This document shows positions 1 to 8,539 of a DNA stretch of 21,720 nucleotides, piece after piece. This DNA comes from Deltaproteobacteria bacterium (GTDB taxonomy: Bacteria > Bdellovibrionota_F > JAHFAK01). Position 1 is the stretch's first letter, and each line of letters begins with the position of its first letter. Below the pieces are notes generated by a model. It had not been told where the DNA came from, made no database searches, and worked only from the letters and a program-made list of their open reading frames with translations. The stretch is from the NCBI GenBank assembly GCA_023250585.1, contig JAHFAK010000023.1, positions 1-21,720 on the forward strand, read 5' to 3'. Made by a program: the position numbers and the translations under genes.

Positions 1-1303
1 TGTTTGCTGGAATCTTAAAGCTAAACTTTGCATTAAATGTGGTTTGAGTACTTGTTGTGCACAACGTTTCACCTGATGTACCTGCTTTTTCTATATTAGT
101 ATAAACAGCGCTTGTATTGCTTGCACAGAAATCAGCGCGAGCCTGGGTTAGATCAAAAGCAAAGTCTGAAATTGTTGCAGGTGATGTATCATCAAGGGCA
201 ATGAATGTAGCTCCCGTAGCAGTAAGCACCGTAGAATTAGTAAATGATGTATCAGCACTCAGCTGATACAATTCACCGACTACTGATCGAGCAGTTATAT
301 CACAAAGATATGTATGACCTAAAACCCAATTATTCTTTGCGGTAAAGGTAACTTTTGACGTTGATACCGTTGTATCTCCAGGAATAACTGGCACAGCACC
401 ATCGGTTATATCGTAACACGTAACTTCTAATGTTGTATCATCTTTTACTGTCTTATTAAAATTAAATACAAGTGCGGTTGTTGATCCGAGGACTTTTACT
501 CCGGTTACAGCCGTTCCACTATTTTCAAAGCGAACAATGTTACTGAAGATAAGATCAAATGTTGCGCCCCAGGTTGGCAATGCTAAATCTCCATTTTTAG
601 CTCCAGCCTCAGCCAAATGATTAATATTTACAGAATCAGTAGCTACGCCGTAGTCAAGTTCGCCATCGGAATTAATATCAAAAGGTAAATTATAAATACT
701 ATACCCATTCGTCTTGGGAACATTACTAAAAGTGTATACACCGTTTGCATCGGATGTCGCTTCGGCATAGAAATCACCGGCAGCTGAACTTCCGGTTGTT
801 TGATAATCATTTTCAAGCACAACGGTTACTCCGGCAAGAGGTCCATCAATACCAAAGACCGTTCCAGTTACGGTTCCAGTTGATTCAACAATCCCAAGTT
901 CCCCTACATTTAATTGTCGTTCGGCAAGCTCCTCAGTGGGTGAAATATATGTATCAAACTGGCGAATATATAAAGAGTATGATTTTGCTGTCCCAGCTGC
1001 ATCTGTAGCTGGAGGGGTAACAATCAAAAGAATATTTTCTCCTCGCGCAACAACATCAGTTACATCAAAATATCCCGCTTCATTAAAGGCTGTCTTTGTA
1101 TCATCTGTTTTTGTTGTAGCGTTTTTGAAAGAATCTCCTGACTTGATCTGAACCTTAGCATCTGGAATGCCTTTTTGTGTGACAGCATCAACAACACGCC
1201 CTGAAATTACGAGTTGAGTATTTACCTTTTCGAGTTCTTTCTGAGCATCGCAAACAAATGATGCCATGGAAAGGATTCCTAAGAAGAGAATAATTTTTTT
1301 CAT
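1..1303 (-). CDS. Secreted multi-domain protein with regulatory-like beta-sandwich and Ig-like domains, C-terminus outside window
   Basis: This frame is open from the ATG at 1303 to the window edge: 434 codons plus one base, with no stop. An AGGAGA ribosome site lies seven bases upstream. Residues 1-20 form a signal peptide (MKK, a hydrophobic stretch, then CDA before QKEL). Residues 32-98 (ISGRVVDAV...GIPDAKV...GYFDV) and 143-205 (GTVTGTVFG...PLAGVTV...SDANGVYTFSNV) resemble two carboxypeptidase-regulatory-like beta-sandwich modules. Residues 209-215 (DINSDGE) look like a calcium-binding loop. Residues about 255-355 resemble an SbsA-type bacterial Ig-like domain (VKVLGSTTALVFNFNKTV, then LGHTYLCDI). 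These modules usually serve extracellular adhesion or cell-surface structure. The domain calls rest on recognised patterns only, and the true function is unknown. A cysteine at 18 follows ASFV, which is not a good lipobox, so I favour signal peptidase I export. Confidence 0.85.
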   Translation of the reverse strand, partial: MKKIILFLGILSMASFVCDAQKELEKVNTQLVISGRVVDAVTQKGIPDAKVQIKSGDSFKNATTKTDDTKTAFNEAGYFDVTDVVARGENILLIVTPPATDAAGTAKSYSLYIRQFDTYISPTEELAERQLNVGELGIVESTGTVTGTVFGIDGPLAGVTVVLENDYQTTGSSAAGDFYAEATSDANGVYTFSNVPKTNGYSIYNLPFDINSDGELDYGVATDSVNINHLAEAGAKNGDLALPTWGATFDLIFSNIVRFENSGTAVTGVKVLGSTTALVFNFNKTVKDDTTLEVTCYDITDGAVPVIPGDTTVSTSKVTFTAKNNWVLGHTYLCDITARSVVGELYQLSADTSFTNSTVLTATGATFIALDDTSPATISDFAFDLTQARADFCASNTSAVYTNIEKAGTSGETLCTTSTQTTFNAKFSFKIPAN

Positions 1304-1391
1304 GTGAATATCTCCTATAGTTATTAAAAACTTTTCTTTTTGTAAAATTATTGCAATTATGAAAATTCATCTTTAAAAAGTAAAGAAAAAT
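1304..1391. promoter_or_regulatory. Divergent intergenic region between secreted protein gene and pdxA
   Basis: These 88 bases must carry or sit beside start signals for both flanking genes. The best match on the plus strand is TTGCAA at 1351-1356, then 17 bases, then TAAAAA at 1374-1379, which is weak and would leave almost no leader before pdxA. On the minus strand only the ribosome site AGGAGA (1311-1316) is clear. I see no convincing operator. Confidence 0.3.
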
Positions 1392-2369
1392 ATGAAACAA
1401 AATTTTTCAACCATTGTAACAATGGGAGATCCTTCGGGTATCGGACCAGAACTTTTGCTAAAACTTTTTACCGAAAAACCAATCCTTATAAAAAATATAA
1501 TTATTTTTGGAGATACACTTATTCTTGAAAAGCTTATTAAAAAATTTCATCTTTCTTTAAAATTAAAAAATCTTCCTATTATAGATGCAGGGATTGTAAA
1601 AAAATTTGATGACATCTTTGTTCCTAAAATAGCAGGCCTTGCAGCTTTTAACTATCTCGAACAAGCGATTGCCTATATGAAAGAACATAAAATTAAAGGA
1701 ATTATTACTCTACCCGTGAATAAAAAAAATATATCCCTCACCAACAAAAACTTTGATGGGCATACTTCATTTTTTGCTCAAAGCTTTGGAGTAAAAAATC
1801 ACGTCATGTTTTTTTATCATACAAAACAATCGTGTGCTCTCTATTCAGAACATATTCCTATTAGAGATGTTGCGCAAAGTTTACAAAAAAATGAACTAAT
1901 AAAAAAAATCAAACTTATTCATCATGATTACAAGATTTTCTTCGGAACTTTTCCTTCGATTGCGATGCTTGGACTTAATCCTCATTGTGGAGAAGAGGGG
2001 TTAATTGGAGACGAAGATACAATTATTAGTGATACAATTAAAGAGTTAAAAACAATTAATGTTGAAGGGCCATTTCCCGCTGATGGATTTTTCCTGGATT
2101 CCCGCCTTCGCGGGAATGACAGACGGAAACAATTTGATGTTATACTTGGCATGTATCATGATCAAATATTACCACCATTTAAGATGACTTACGGAGATCG
2201 GTGTGTTAATATTACGTTCGGATTACCAATTGTTCGAACAAGTGTTGCTCATGGCACATGTTCCGATATTGCTCGAACTTTTACGGTTAACCCCATAAAC
2301 TTTTACGAAACAATAAAATTAACAAAGGTTCTCTCTGCGAAAACCAAGAACGTAACACCATTAACCTAA
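1392..2369 (+). CDS. pdxA: 4-hydroxythreonine-4-phosphate dehydrogenase
   Basis: PdxA is a cytosolic NAD-dependent enzyme of the DXP-dependent pyridoxal phosphate pathway. It oxidises 4-phosphohydroxy-L-threonine. The family signature is present throughout: TMGDPSGIGPE at residues 10-20, TLPVNKK, GHTSFFA (substrate His-Thr), SEHIPIRDV, LNPHCGEEG and MYHDQ (the three metal-binding histidines). The substrate residues Lys, Asn and Arg are found in PPFK, CVNITFG and LPIVRTS at the spacing known from the E. coli enzyme. The 325 residues match the usual length of about 330. Two oddities stand out. Residues 235-245 (LDSRLRGNDRR) are encoded by a palindromic repeat, and the usual RTSxDHGTA motif reads RTSVAHGTC, with Asp replaced by Ala. 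The ribosome site before the ATG is weak. The next gene begins one base after the stop. Confidence 0.95.
   Translation: MKQNFSTIVTMGDPSGIGPELLLKLFTEKPILIKNIIIFGDTLILEKLIKKFHLSLKLKNLPIIDAGIVKKFDDIFVPKIAGLAAFNYLEQAIAYMKEHKIKGIITLPVNKKNISLTNKNFDGHTSFFAQSFGVKNHVMFFYHTKQSCALYSEHIPIRDVAQSLQKNELIKKIKLIHHDYKIFFGTFPSIAMLGLNPHCGEEGLIGDEDTIISDTIKELKTINVEGPFPADGFFLDSRLRGNDRRKQFDVILGMYHDQILPPFKMTYGDRCVNITFGLPIVRTSVAHGTCSDIARTFTVNPINFYETIKLTKVLSAKTKNVTPLT
2094..2122 (+). repeat. Palindromic repeat inside pdxA
   Basis: The arms ATTCCCGC (2098-2105) and GCGGGAAT (2110-2117) pair perfectly around a CTTC loop, with outer CTG (2094-2096) and CAG (2120-2122) also complementary. The unit is GC-rich compared with the surrounding pdxA. 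From memory, it matches a palindromic repeat dispersed in the intergenic DNA of many bacteria. Here it is read in frame as LDSRLRGND at pdxA residues 235-243, between the GPFPADGFF and MYHDQ motifs. Confidence 0.8.
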
Positions 2370-2370
2370 T

Positions 2371-5300
2371 ATGTTTAAACCGCAAGTCTTTGGCAAATAT
2401 CTACTCATGGATAAAATCTCCCACGGAGGAATGGGAGAAGTGTATAAAGCAAAATCATTTGGAGTTCAGGGCTTTGAAAAGCTTTTTGCAATTAAGCGTA
2501 TTTTGCCCAAGCTTTCCAAAACAAATGCATTCATTGATATGCTCGCTGATGAAGCAAAAATCATCGTATCTTTAAATCACAGTAACATCGCCCAAGTCTT
2601 TGAGTTCAATGAAGTTGAGAAAATCTATTACCTTGCCATGGAATTTATTCATGGAAAAGACTTGCGCTCAATAATGGAAAAAACTGAAAACGTTCCCATT
2701 GAAATAGCCGCCTATCTTATTGCTGAACTGTGTAAAGGACTTCATTATCTTCACAATGTAAAAAATGAAACTGGACAAAAACTCAACATAGTCCATCGCG
2801 ATATTAGTCCTCGAAATATTATTGTTTCATTTGAAGGAGAAGTGAAGATCATAGATTTTGGAATTGCAAATGCTTCGAACCGTGCTTTTACCATCGGCAA
2901 CGATATCTTTGTCGGCAAATACTCCTATATGTCTCCGGAACAACTTTTAGGAAAAGAGCTCTCACATAAATCAGATATTTTTTCTGCAGGAATTGTACTT
3001 TATGAACTTATTTTCGGGAAACTTCCTCCGGGAAAAATTAAAGATAGAAATTTACTCGCACTCGATAAAGAAAATATCGATGTAGACCCAGCCCTTGAAA
3101 AGAAGCTTTTAGCAAAACTACCCGACGAGCTCCGCGCCACAATTGAAAAAGCAGTAGCGGTTAACCCACAAGACCGATATGAAAATGCCCTGCTTTTGTA
3201 TAATGATCTGATGACTTTTATTAGCCACTATCAAAAACGCGTCGATTCATTCATACTCTCTCATTATATTAAAAATCTTTTCTCCAGTGAAATGTATGGA
3301 GCACGAGAAAATTTAGCCGCTCCCGCGGAAGATAAGACTTTTATTTTAGAAGAATACCTCACCGCATTTTCAGAACGGAAAAAAGTTGCTGTATTAAACG
3401 TCACGATTACACCTCTTAGTCTTGCTGAAGATGAAGAGAGCAAAGATCGCGAACGTAGCATGATGCTCGATGTATTTAAAGAAGTTTTGAGTATCACACA
3501 AAAAAATGGTGGGCTCATCTATCGACTAAAAGACACTGATCTCATTGCTGTTTTTGGTTTACCAAAAAGTCGCGAAGATGATATACAGCGCGCACTTTTT
3601 TGTGCATTGCAAATCCAAGATCACATTAATGCCACACAAACAAAATGCAAAGTAAAAATTGCTTTAGACTTTGGGACTGTCATTGTTACTTTTAAAGATC
3701 AAGATTTACGAAACTTCAATATCAGCGAGGGTCCTGAGAAAAAAGTAAAAAAAATAGTGAGCATTGCCCGAGATCGTGAGATTCTTTTTGGATCAGGAAT
3801 CGAAGCCATTGCAGGCATGCAGTTTGATATTGAAGAAATCGATCGCAAAGGAATTCGCTGTTTTCGGCTCATCGACATAAAAGAAACGCTTAAAGGATAT
3901 CTTAAAAAAATCGAAGTCCAAGAAAAATTTATCAATCGGGAAAAAGAACTGGAACTCATTGAAAAAGATTTAAGTGAAGTAAATTTTGATAAAGGTACAG
4001 TTGTGTTTTTGACTGGCGAAGCAGGCATTGGGAAAACTGCACTTACACAAGAAATTGCACACCGAGCAAGTAAGGAAAATATCCAAGTTTTTATTCAGTC
4101 ATTTCACCCTTATATAAAAACACCCTACTCTATTTTTAAACAAACAATTTTCCAAGTTCTCTCTCTCGAAAGCATGGATAAAACATTGTTTGCAACCAAA
4201 ATTAGCGAGCTTGCCGGCTTCGGTCTTACTAAAACTGAACTCGATGCTCTTCGTAATATTTTCTCTATTAAATATAAAAATCCCAGCTTTGACGCTCTTT
4301 CTCCCCAAAAGCAAAAACTCGTTATTCTCTTTGCATTACGAAAAATTATCGGGGGACTTGCTAATCAAAAGACTATTTTTATCTTAGAAGACCTGCATTT
4401 TGCGGATGAGCTTTCATTGGAAGTTCTTGATTTAATCCTTGCCAATGGACCTCTTCCGAATATTCTTTTTATAAAAACACATAGGCCGGAGTTTTCATAT
4501 AATTGGCAATATAAGGACCTCCTTTCTCATTCAATTTCATTAGAGCCTTTTAATGAAAACGTTTTGAATACCTATGTTACCACGCTCACTTCTGGTATTC
4601 AATTAACGCTGAGCTCTCTTTTTAAAATTTATACCAAATCTGGCGGAAATCCTCTCTTCACTCAAGAGCTCATCAAAAGCCTTCTTGATGAGAAAAAAAT
4701 GCATATTGTTAATAATCAATATACCCTTCTCGATGGAGCTGAAAGCTATCTTGTTCCTGATACCCTTTACGGACTTATTGCTGCGCGTATTGATTCATTA
4801 CCTCAAGAACTCAAAACAATCCTGCAACTCATATCAATCATAGGAAAAGATTTTAGCGTTGATCAGATTAAAAACCTTATGCCCACTGTAGAGATGAATC
4901 TTTCAGAAAAATTGATTGAGCTTCAATCCAGAGGAATCATTCGAGAAAAAGAAGTAAGTCCCGAGCTCACCTATGAAATTACGCATTCTCTTATGCGAGA
5001 AGTGACATATAAAAATTTAACGCCGACATATCGCCGATTACTACATACAAAATTAGCCACCTATTTAGAAACAAAATACACAGATGAACTCGATGAACAT
5101 ACACATTTTCTTGCCTATCATTATGCTCGAAGCAACAACTCAGCTAAAGCGCTTGAGTATCTTATGAAAGCAGGAGATGAAGCAAATAAACTCTACCTTC
5201 TGTCAGAAGCAAACCGTTATTACATTGAAGCAATTGCCTCATTTGTGAATAATGAAGAGCTTTTTAACAAACAGATCCGCAAACTCATTGAACTCAACTA

Positions 5301-6279
5301 CAAAGTTGGCACGGTAAACCAAATTCTTGGAAAACTTGATATCTCGACAAAGAGTTTAGAAGAAGCATTGGAGCTCTCACAAAAATACGGCATCTCGGAA
5401 TTTATACCAAAGAGTTATCATCAAATCGCTCGCATTTATAAAATTAAAGGTGATTATGAAAAAGTTTTGTACTATATTGATCAAGCAATTAAGGCTTCTG
5501 AAGAAACTCAAAATCAAAGAAATAGGCTCGAGCTTTTGCATGAACAAGCCGGAATTTATCGTTTGCAACAAAATAAAGAACGCGCGCTAGAAATCTTAGA
5601 ACATGGACTTCTTGAAGCGCAAAGAATTGGAGATAAATATATAGAAAGCATGTATTTAAATCATTTGGGAATTACGTATGAAAATCTTCAGCAGCATCGG
5701 AAAGCGCTTGAATGCTATAAGCAAACACTCGAGCTCCGCAAAGAACAAAAAGATAAATTGGCAATTTCTATTGTGCTTGCAAACATTGCAGCGCTCTTAT
5801 TCAAAATCAACAAGGTTAATAAATCCATAGAATACGCAAAAAAGAGTCTTCATATTTCATCTGAAATTGAAGATAAATTAGGCGAATGCCTCAATCTCAA
5901 TAATTTGGGAGAAATTTATCTTTCAATGAATTCATTTGATAAAGCAAAAAACTACTTTGAGAGAGCTCTGCAGGAGGCTCAAGAGATATCATGGAAAGAG
6001 GGAATGATCTCGAGCAAGATTCATATCAGTCTTATCAACACTCTTAAAAATGATAAGATTGATGAATCTCGTACCATGCTTGAAGAAGCATTTCTTGCAT
6101 TGAAGGAACTTCATCATCCGGAATATATTGCAAAAGCATATCTCGTTAAGTCTAAGTTGCTTCATATTACTCATGAAGAACAATCTTCACAAGAATGCTT
6201 TGCCGAGGCTCAAGAAATTATCAAACAAAATAATCTAAATAAAACATTAAAAAGTTTTGAGCAAATGCTTGAGCATTAA
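2371..6279 (+). CDS. Multi-domain Ser/Thr protein kinase with cyclase-homology, AAA-type ATPase and TPR regions
   Basis: This is a 1302-residue cytosolic regulator with no membrane segment. Residues 8-290 are a Hanks-type kinase: glycine loop HGGMGEVYKA (18-27), Lys42 in FAIK, HRD at 142-144, DFG at 162-164, and SPEQ in place of APE. Residues about 335-500 resemble a class III nucleotide cyclase domain (GGLIYRLKDTDLIAVFGLP), but the first metal-binding Asp is replaced (VLNVTI), so it is probably regulatory rather than catalytic. Residues about 515-880 form an AAA_16-like NTPase with Walker A GEAGIGKT (549-556) and Walker B IFILED (669-674). From about 925 to 1290 there are repeated TPR-like helical pairs of about 40 residues (for example EKVLYYIDQAI, KALECYKQTLEL, KAKNYFERALQEA). 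Such proteins sense signals through the TPR region and phosphorylate partners; the target here is unknown. No Shine-Dalgarno site precedes the ATG, so coupling to pdxA is likely. Confidence 0.93.
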   Translation: MFKPQVFGKYLLMDKISHGGMGEVYKAKSFGVQGFEKLFAIKRILPKLSKTNAFIDMLADEAKIIVSLNHSNIAQVFEFNEVEKIYYLAMEFIHGKDLRSIMEKTENVPIEIAAYLIAELCKGLHYLHNVKNETGQKLNIVHRDISPRNIIVSFEGEVKIIDFGIANASNRAFTIGNDIFVGKYSYMSPEQLLGKELSHKSDIFSAGIVLYELIFGKLPPGKIKDRNLLALDKENIDVDPALEKKLLAKLPDELRATIEKAVAVNPQDRYENALLLYNDLMTFISHYQKRVDSFILSHYIKNLFSSEMYGARENLAAPAEDKTFILEEYLTAFSERKKVAVLNVTITPLSLAEDEESKDRERSMMLDVFKEVLSITQKNGGLIYRLKDTDLIAVFGLPKSREDDIQRALFCALQIQDHINATQTKCKVKIALDFGTVIVTFKDQDLRNFNISEGPEKKVKKIVSIARDREILFGSGIEAIAGMQFDIEEIDRKGIRCFRLIDIKETLKGYLKKIEVQEKFINREKELELIEKDLSEVNFDKGTVVFLTGEAGIGKTALTQEIAHRASKENIQVFIQSFHPYIKTPYSIFKQTIFQVLSLESMDKTLFATKISELAGFGLTKTELDALRNIFSIKYKNPSFDALSPQKQKLVILFALRKIIGGLANQKTIFILEDLHFADELSLEVLDLILANGPLPNILFIKTHRPEFSYNWQYKDLLSHSISLEPFNENVLNTYVTTLTSGIQLTLSSLFKIYTKSGGNPLFTQELIKSLLDEKKMHIVNNQYTLLDGAESYLVPDTLYGLIAARIDSLPQELKTILQLISIIGKDFSVDQIKNLMPTVEMNLSEKLIELQSRGIIREKEVSPELTYEITHSLMREVTYKNLTPTYRRLLHTKLATYLETKYTDELDEHTHFLAYHYARSNNSAKALEYLMKAGDEANKLYLLSEANRYYIEAIASFVNNEELFNKQIRKLIELNYKVGTVNQILGKLDISTKSLEEALELSQKYGISEFIPKSYHQIARIYKIKGDYEKVLYYIDQAIKASEETQNQRNRLELLHEQAGIYRLQQNKERALEILEHGLLEAQRIGDKYIESMYLNHLGITYENLQQHRKALECYKQTLELRKEQKDKLAISIVLANIAALLFKINKVNKSIEYAKKSLHISSEIEDKLGECLNLNNLGEIYLSMNSFDKAKNYFERALQEAQEISWKEGMISSKIHISLINTLKNDKIDESRTMLEEAFLALKELHHPEYIAKAYLVKSKLLHITHEEQSSQECFAEAQEIIKQNNLNKTLKSFEQMLEH

Positions 6280-6310
6280 TCAGAATAATCTGTTTCTCCA
6301 AAACTATCCC

Positions 6311-6349
6311 TTGTAAAACCCTCTGTGGATATGCTATACTTTAAGTATA
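6311..6349 (+). promoter_or_regulatory. Probable sigma-70 promoter with dyad at the -10
   Basis: TTGTAA (6311-6316) is followed after 18 bases by TATACT (6335-6340), just upstream of the lipoprotein gene at 6369 and its strong GGGAGGAG ribosome site (6356-6363). The -10 is the left arm of a dyad, TATACT-TTA-AGTATA (6335-6349), which could be a repressor site. Confidence 0.5.
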
Positions 6350-6368
6350 ACATACGGGAGGAGCCAAA

Positions 6369-7625
6369 ATGACTAATCTTAAAACTTTTATTGTTACTTT
6401 AGCTATTGCAAGTGCCATTGCTTCGGTTATTGGAGGGGGTTGTTTAGAAAATGGAACAGTAAGCTTGCCTGAAAGTACCACTACCTTTACAAAAGAAGAC
6501 GTTTTACAACAACAGTTACTTTTAACTGATTTTCGGGGAGGTGTGTATACACACGATGGCATACTTATTGAAAATGCTAAAGTAGACGCTGATGGTTTAA
6601 TAATCATTAAAAATAAACAAACAGGGAAAGAAGAAAAACTCCCTAATTTTATGCTTAATGAAAAAACTGGAGAAATCGTTCCTCTCTTCAATCTATTCTT
6701 TAATCCCAGTACGCTTCAGCTTTTTTATCACCAAGATGACAAAGACGTCTGCGTAGGAACCTTTGCTGAAAATTTTGCCGCTCCCTTTTTTAATGGAAGA
6801 ACTATGGCAAATACTGATTTATTAGGCATAGAAGCAGATAAAATAATTACAAGAACAGATATGGAAGATAATGGACTCATTACACGAACTGATTTACTGG
6901 ATTATTTAAAAGACCATAATCTCATTACACGAACTGATATTCGAATCATTGTCAATGATCCCGTAAGAAGTCTTATTGCGAGCCTCATTACAACAACTGA
7001 TTCCGCTGAAGACGTTACCGCAGCATTTAACTTTATTATAGACCCATCTGAAGATATAGCAGGAAATATAAATCAATACACGAAAGCTCGTGCACGTAAT
7101 TCCGTAAATGATTCTGATGAAATAGGATTATTTGACAAAAATTTCAAAGTCATATGCTTACGTTCTACATTAGAAGAAAGTGGACAACTGAGCATTCCAA
7201 TAGCGTCTGATGCTCGTTTGATCGCAGAACGAGATCATAAGCGATATTATGATTGCCACATGACTTTTGCAGTCGGAGACATCGCTTCCATGGCTATAGG
7301 ATTACAGTATATTGGAGAAAGTTCGAAGTACCCCAAAGATAAATTAATTTTATACGGCCAATTAAGGTTTTTACATCTGGACAGAAACTTGGCTCTCATA
7401 CGCATAAGAGATAACAATATCTTTACCGAAACTCCCATAGCGCGAGAAGACTTATTTTTCGACCTTCCTAAAGTATCGCATTTATCTGATTTCGATATAG
7501 AGGATCTTTCCTTAAATTATGATTCAGATAACAATGGGATTTTTGAAATATTTTCTAATGAATCAGCCACGATTAATGAAAAGAGAATTTACTTAATTAA
7601 GAATTTTCAACGAGAAAAGAATTAA
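6369..7625 (+). CDS. Predicted lipoprotein with LITRTD repeats, function unknown
   Basis: The first 25 residues are a signal peptide ending IGGGC, which fits a permissive lipobox with Cys25 as the lipidated residue, so the 418-residue product is probably anchored to a membrane outside the cytoplasm. The middle holds four spaced copies of a short motif: IITRTD (159-164), LITRTD (170-175), LITRTD (185-190) and LITTTD (206-211). Two are identical at DNA level over 18 bases. The C-terminal half (about 260-418) is a mixed alpha/beta region with HLDRNLALIRI, which faintly recalls the Asp segment of trypsin-like proteases, but I cannot find a matching His or Ser, so I do not call it a protease. The start is fixed by GGGAGGAG five bases upstream. 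The stop overlaps that of the convergent lipoprotein gene. I do not recognise the family. Confidence 0.85.
   Translation: MTNLKTFIVTLAIASAIASVIGGGCLENGTVSLPESTTTFTKEDVLQQQLLLTDFRGGVYTHDGILIENAKVDADGLIIIKNKQTGKEEKLPNFMLNEKTGEIVPLFNLFFNPSTLQLFYHQDDKDVCVGTFAENFAAPFFNGRTMANTDLLGIEADKIITRTDMEDNGLITRTDLLDYLKDHNLITRTDIRIIVNDPVRSLIASLITTTDSAEDVTAAFNFIIDPSEDIAGNINQYTKARARNSVNDSDEIGLFDKNFKVICLRSTLEESGQLSIPIASDARLIAERDHKRYYDCHMTFAVGDIASMAIGLQYIGESSKYPKDKLILYGQLRFLHLDRNLALIRIRDNNIFTETPIAREDLFFDLPKVSHLSDFDIEDLSLNYDSDNNGIFEIFSNESATINEKRIYLIKNFQREKN
6876..6938 (+). repeat. Internal direct repeats in lipoprotein gene
   Basis: The 18-base sequence CTCATTACACGAACTGAT occurs at 6876-6893 and again, identically, at 6921-6938, 45 bases (15 codons) apart. 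A 16/18 match follows at 6984-7001. They encode the LITRTD motifs. Confidence 0.85.
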
Positions 7626-8371
7626 TACACATCAGGATATTTTGCCGTCTTAGTATACGTAAATTTCAAATCTCCTTTAGAAAGAGGAGTTGGCTCATTT
7701 TCCTTCATAACACGATCATATTCATAAAGATACATTGTATTATTCACGATTTCGTAATCAGTGCTGTTAAGTTTACGATACGGCCAAAAATCAGCTTTTG
7801 TAATTATTGTATACATTTGGCTATCAGGATCTTCGGAAAAACGAACGGATCCATACATAAATGCCCTTTCAGCATATTCACCCGGCTCTGATGTATCATT
7901 GGGACTATCAACGAGAAACATGTTAAGCTTTTGCATTGCATTGTTAATAACAGCATCCCTATCCTCTCCGGTATAATCCCAATATACCACTTCATTGAGA
8001 AAACTATACAGTTCATTAATATTTGAAACATAGAGCTCTGCTGCCTGCGCAATAGGATTGCCTTTTTGATCGGTGAATTCAAAGACAATGGGCTGACTAT
8101 ACTCTTTGATATTTTCCTTGCCACTTCGAGTAGTTGTCACGATAAAAGACCCATCGGCTTTGTAGAAACTTGTCGATTCTAAATAGTGACTTGCGCTAAA
8201 TCCTTGAGGGCTAGTGGCATCTAAAATGTAGGGTCTCCAGTATACTTCTTTGAAATAGTTGTTAACGTCTCCTTCCCAAGGAGCAAGAATGACTGCATTT
8301 TCTTCGCAGCCGAGAATAAAAGAAAAAAGTGAAAGGACTAAAACTAAGCCAAATACTTGTTTTGTCTTCAT
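7622..8371 (-). CDS. Predicted lipoprotein, function unknown
   Basis: The start is the ATG at 8371, because it follows a GGGAGG ribosome site and begins a canonical lipoprotein signal peptide: MKTKQVFGL, a hydrophobic core, then ILGC with Cys22 as the lipid anchor. The frame stays open upstream to 8413, but that extension has neither feature. The mature protein of about 228 residues is rich in Tyr, Asp and Asn and looks soluble and beta-rich (for example EYVYWRP-like and GDLKFTYTKTAKY segments). It probably faces the periplasm or the cell surface. It is convergent with the lipoprotein gene at 6369, and the two stop codons overlap by four bases. I recognise no family. Confidence 0.85.
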   Translation of the reverse strand: MKTKQVFGLVLVLSLFSFILGCEENAVILAPWEGDVNNYFKEVYWRPYILDATSPQGFSASHYLESTSFYKADGSFIVTTTRSGKENIKEYSQPIVFEFTDQKGNPIAQAAELYVSNINELYSFLNEVVYWDYTGEDRDAVINNAMQKLNMFLVDSPNDTSEPGEYAERAFMYGSVRFSEDPDSQMYTIITKADFWPYRKLNSTDYEIVNNTMYLYEYDRVMKENEPTPLSKGDLKFTYTKTAKYPDVY

Positions 8372-8539
8372 AGCGGCCTCCCTGTTCCCCCACTTTATGT
8401 CGCTTAATCCCATCGCTTATATCAGATAAAAATTAATGTCAATATAAATAATGCAAAAAAATTATAAGACATTGATAGTAAAAGAAAAATTTATTCTCTC
8501 CTTGACCAATTTTTATTTTACTATATTACACAAAGAGAC
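8372..8539. promoter_or_regulatory. Divergent intergenic region before surE
   Basis: This AT-rich gap of 168 bases carries the AGGGAGG ribosome site of the minus-strand lipoprotein gene at its left edge. For surE, TTGACC (8502-8507) followed after 16 bases by TATTAC (8524-8529) is a possible promoter, but the -10 is poor and would leave almost no leader. The ribosome site before surE is also weak (AAAGAG). Confidence 0.3.

Noticed and set aside
745-1151. Two overlapping plus-strand open frames of 87 and 71 codons
   Set aside because: They are antisense to the long minus-strand secreted-protein gene, which has a signal peptide and ribosome site; their compositions look like shadows.
7350-7400. 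Trypsin-like protease domain in the lipoprotein at 6369
   Set aside because: Only the DRNLALIRI segment resembles one; no matching catalytic His or Ser motif is visible.
8372-8413. Upstream extension of the minus-strand lipoprotein
   Set aside because: The extra 14 residues lack a ribosome site and would spoil the lipoprotein signal peptide that begins at 8371.
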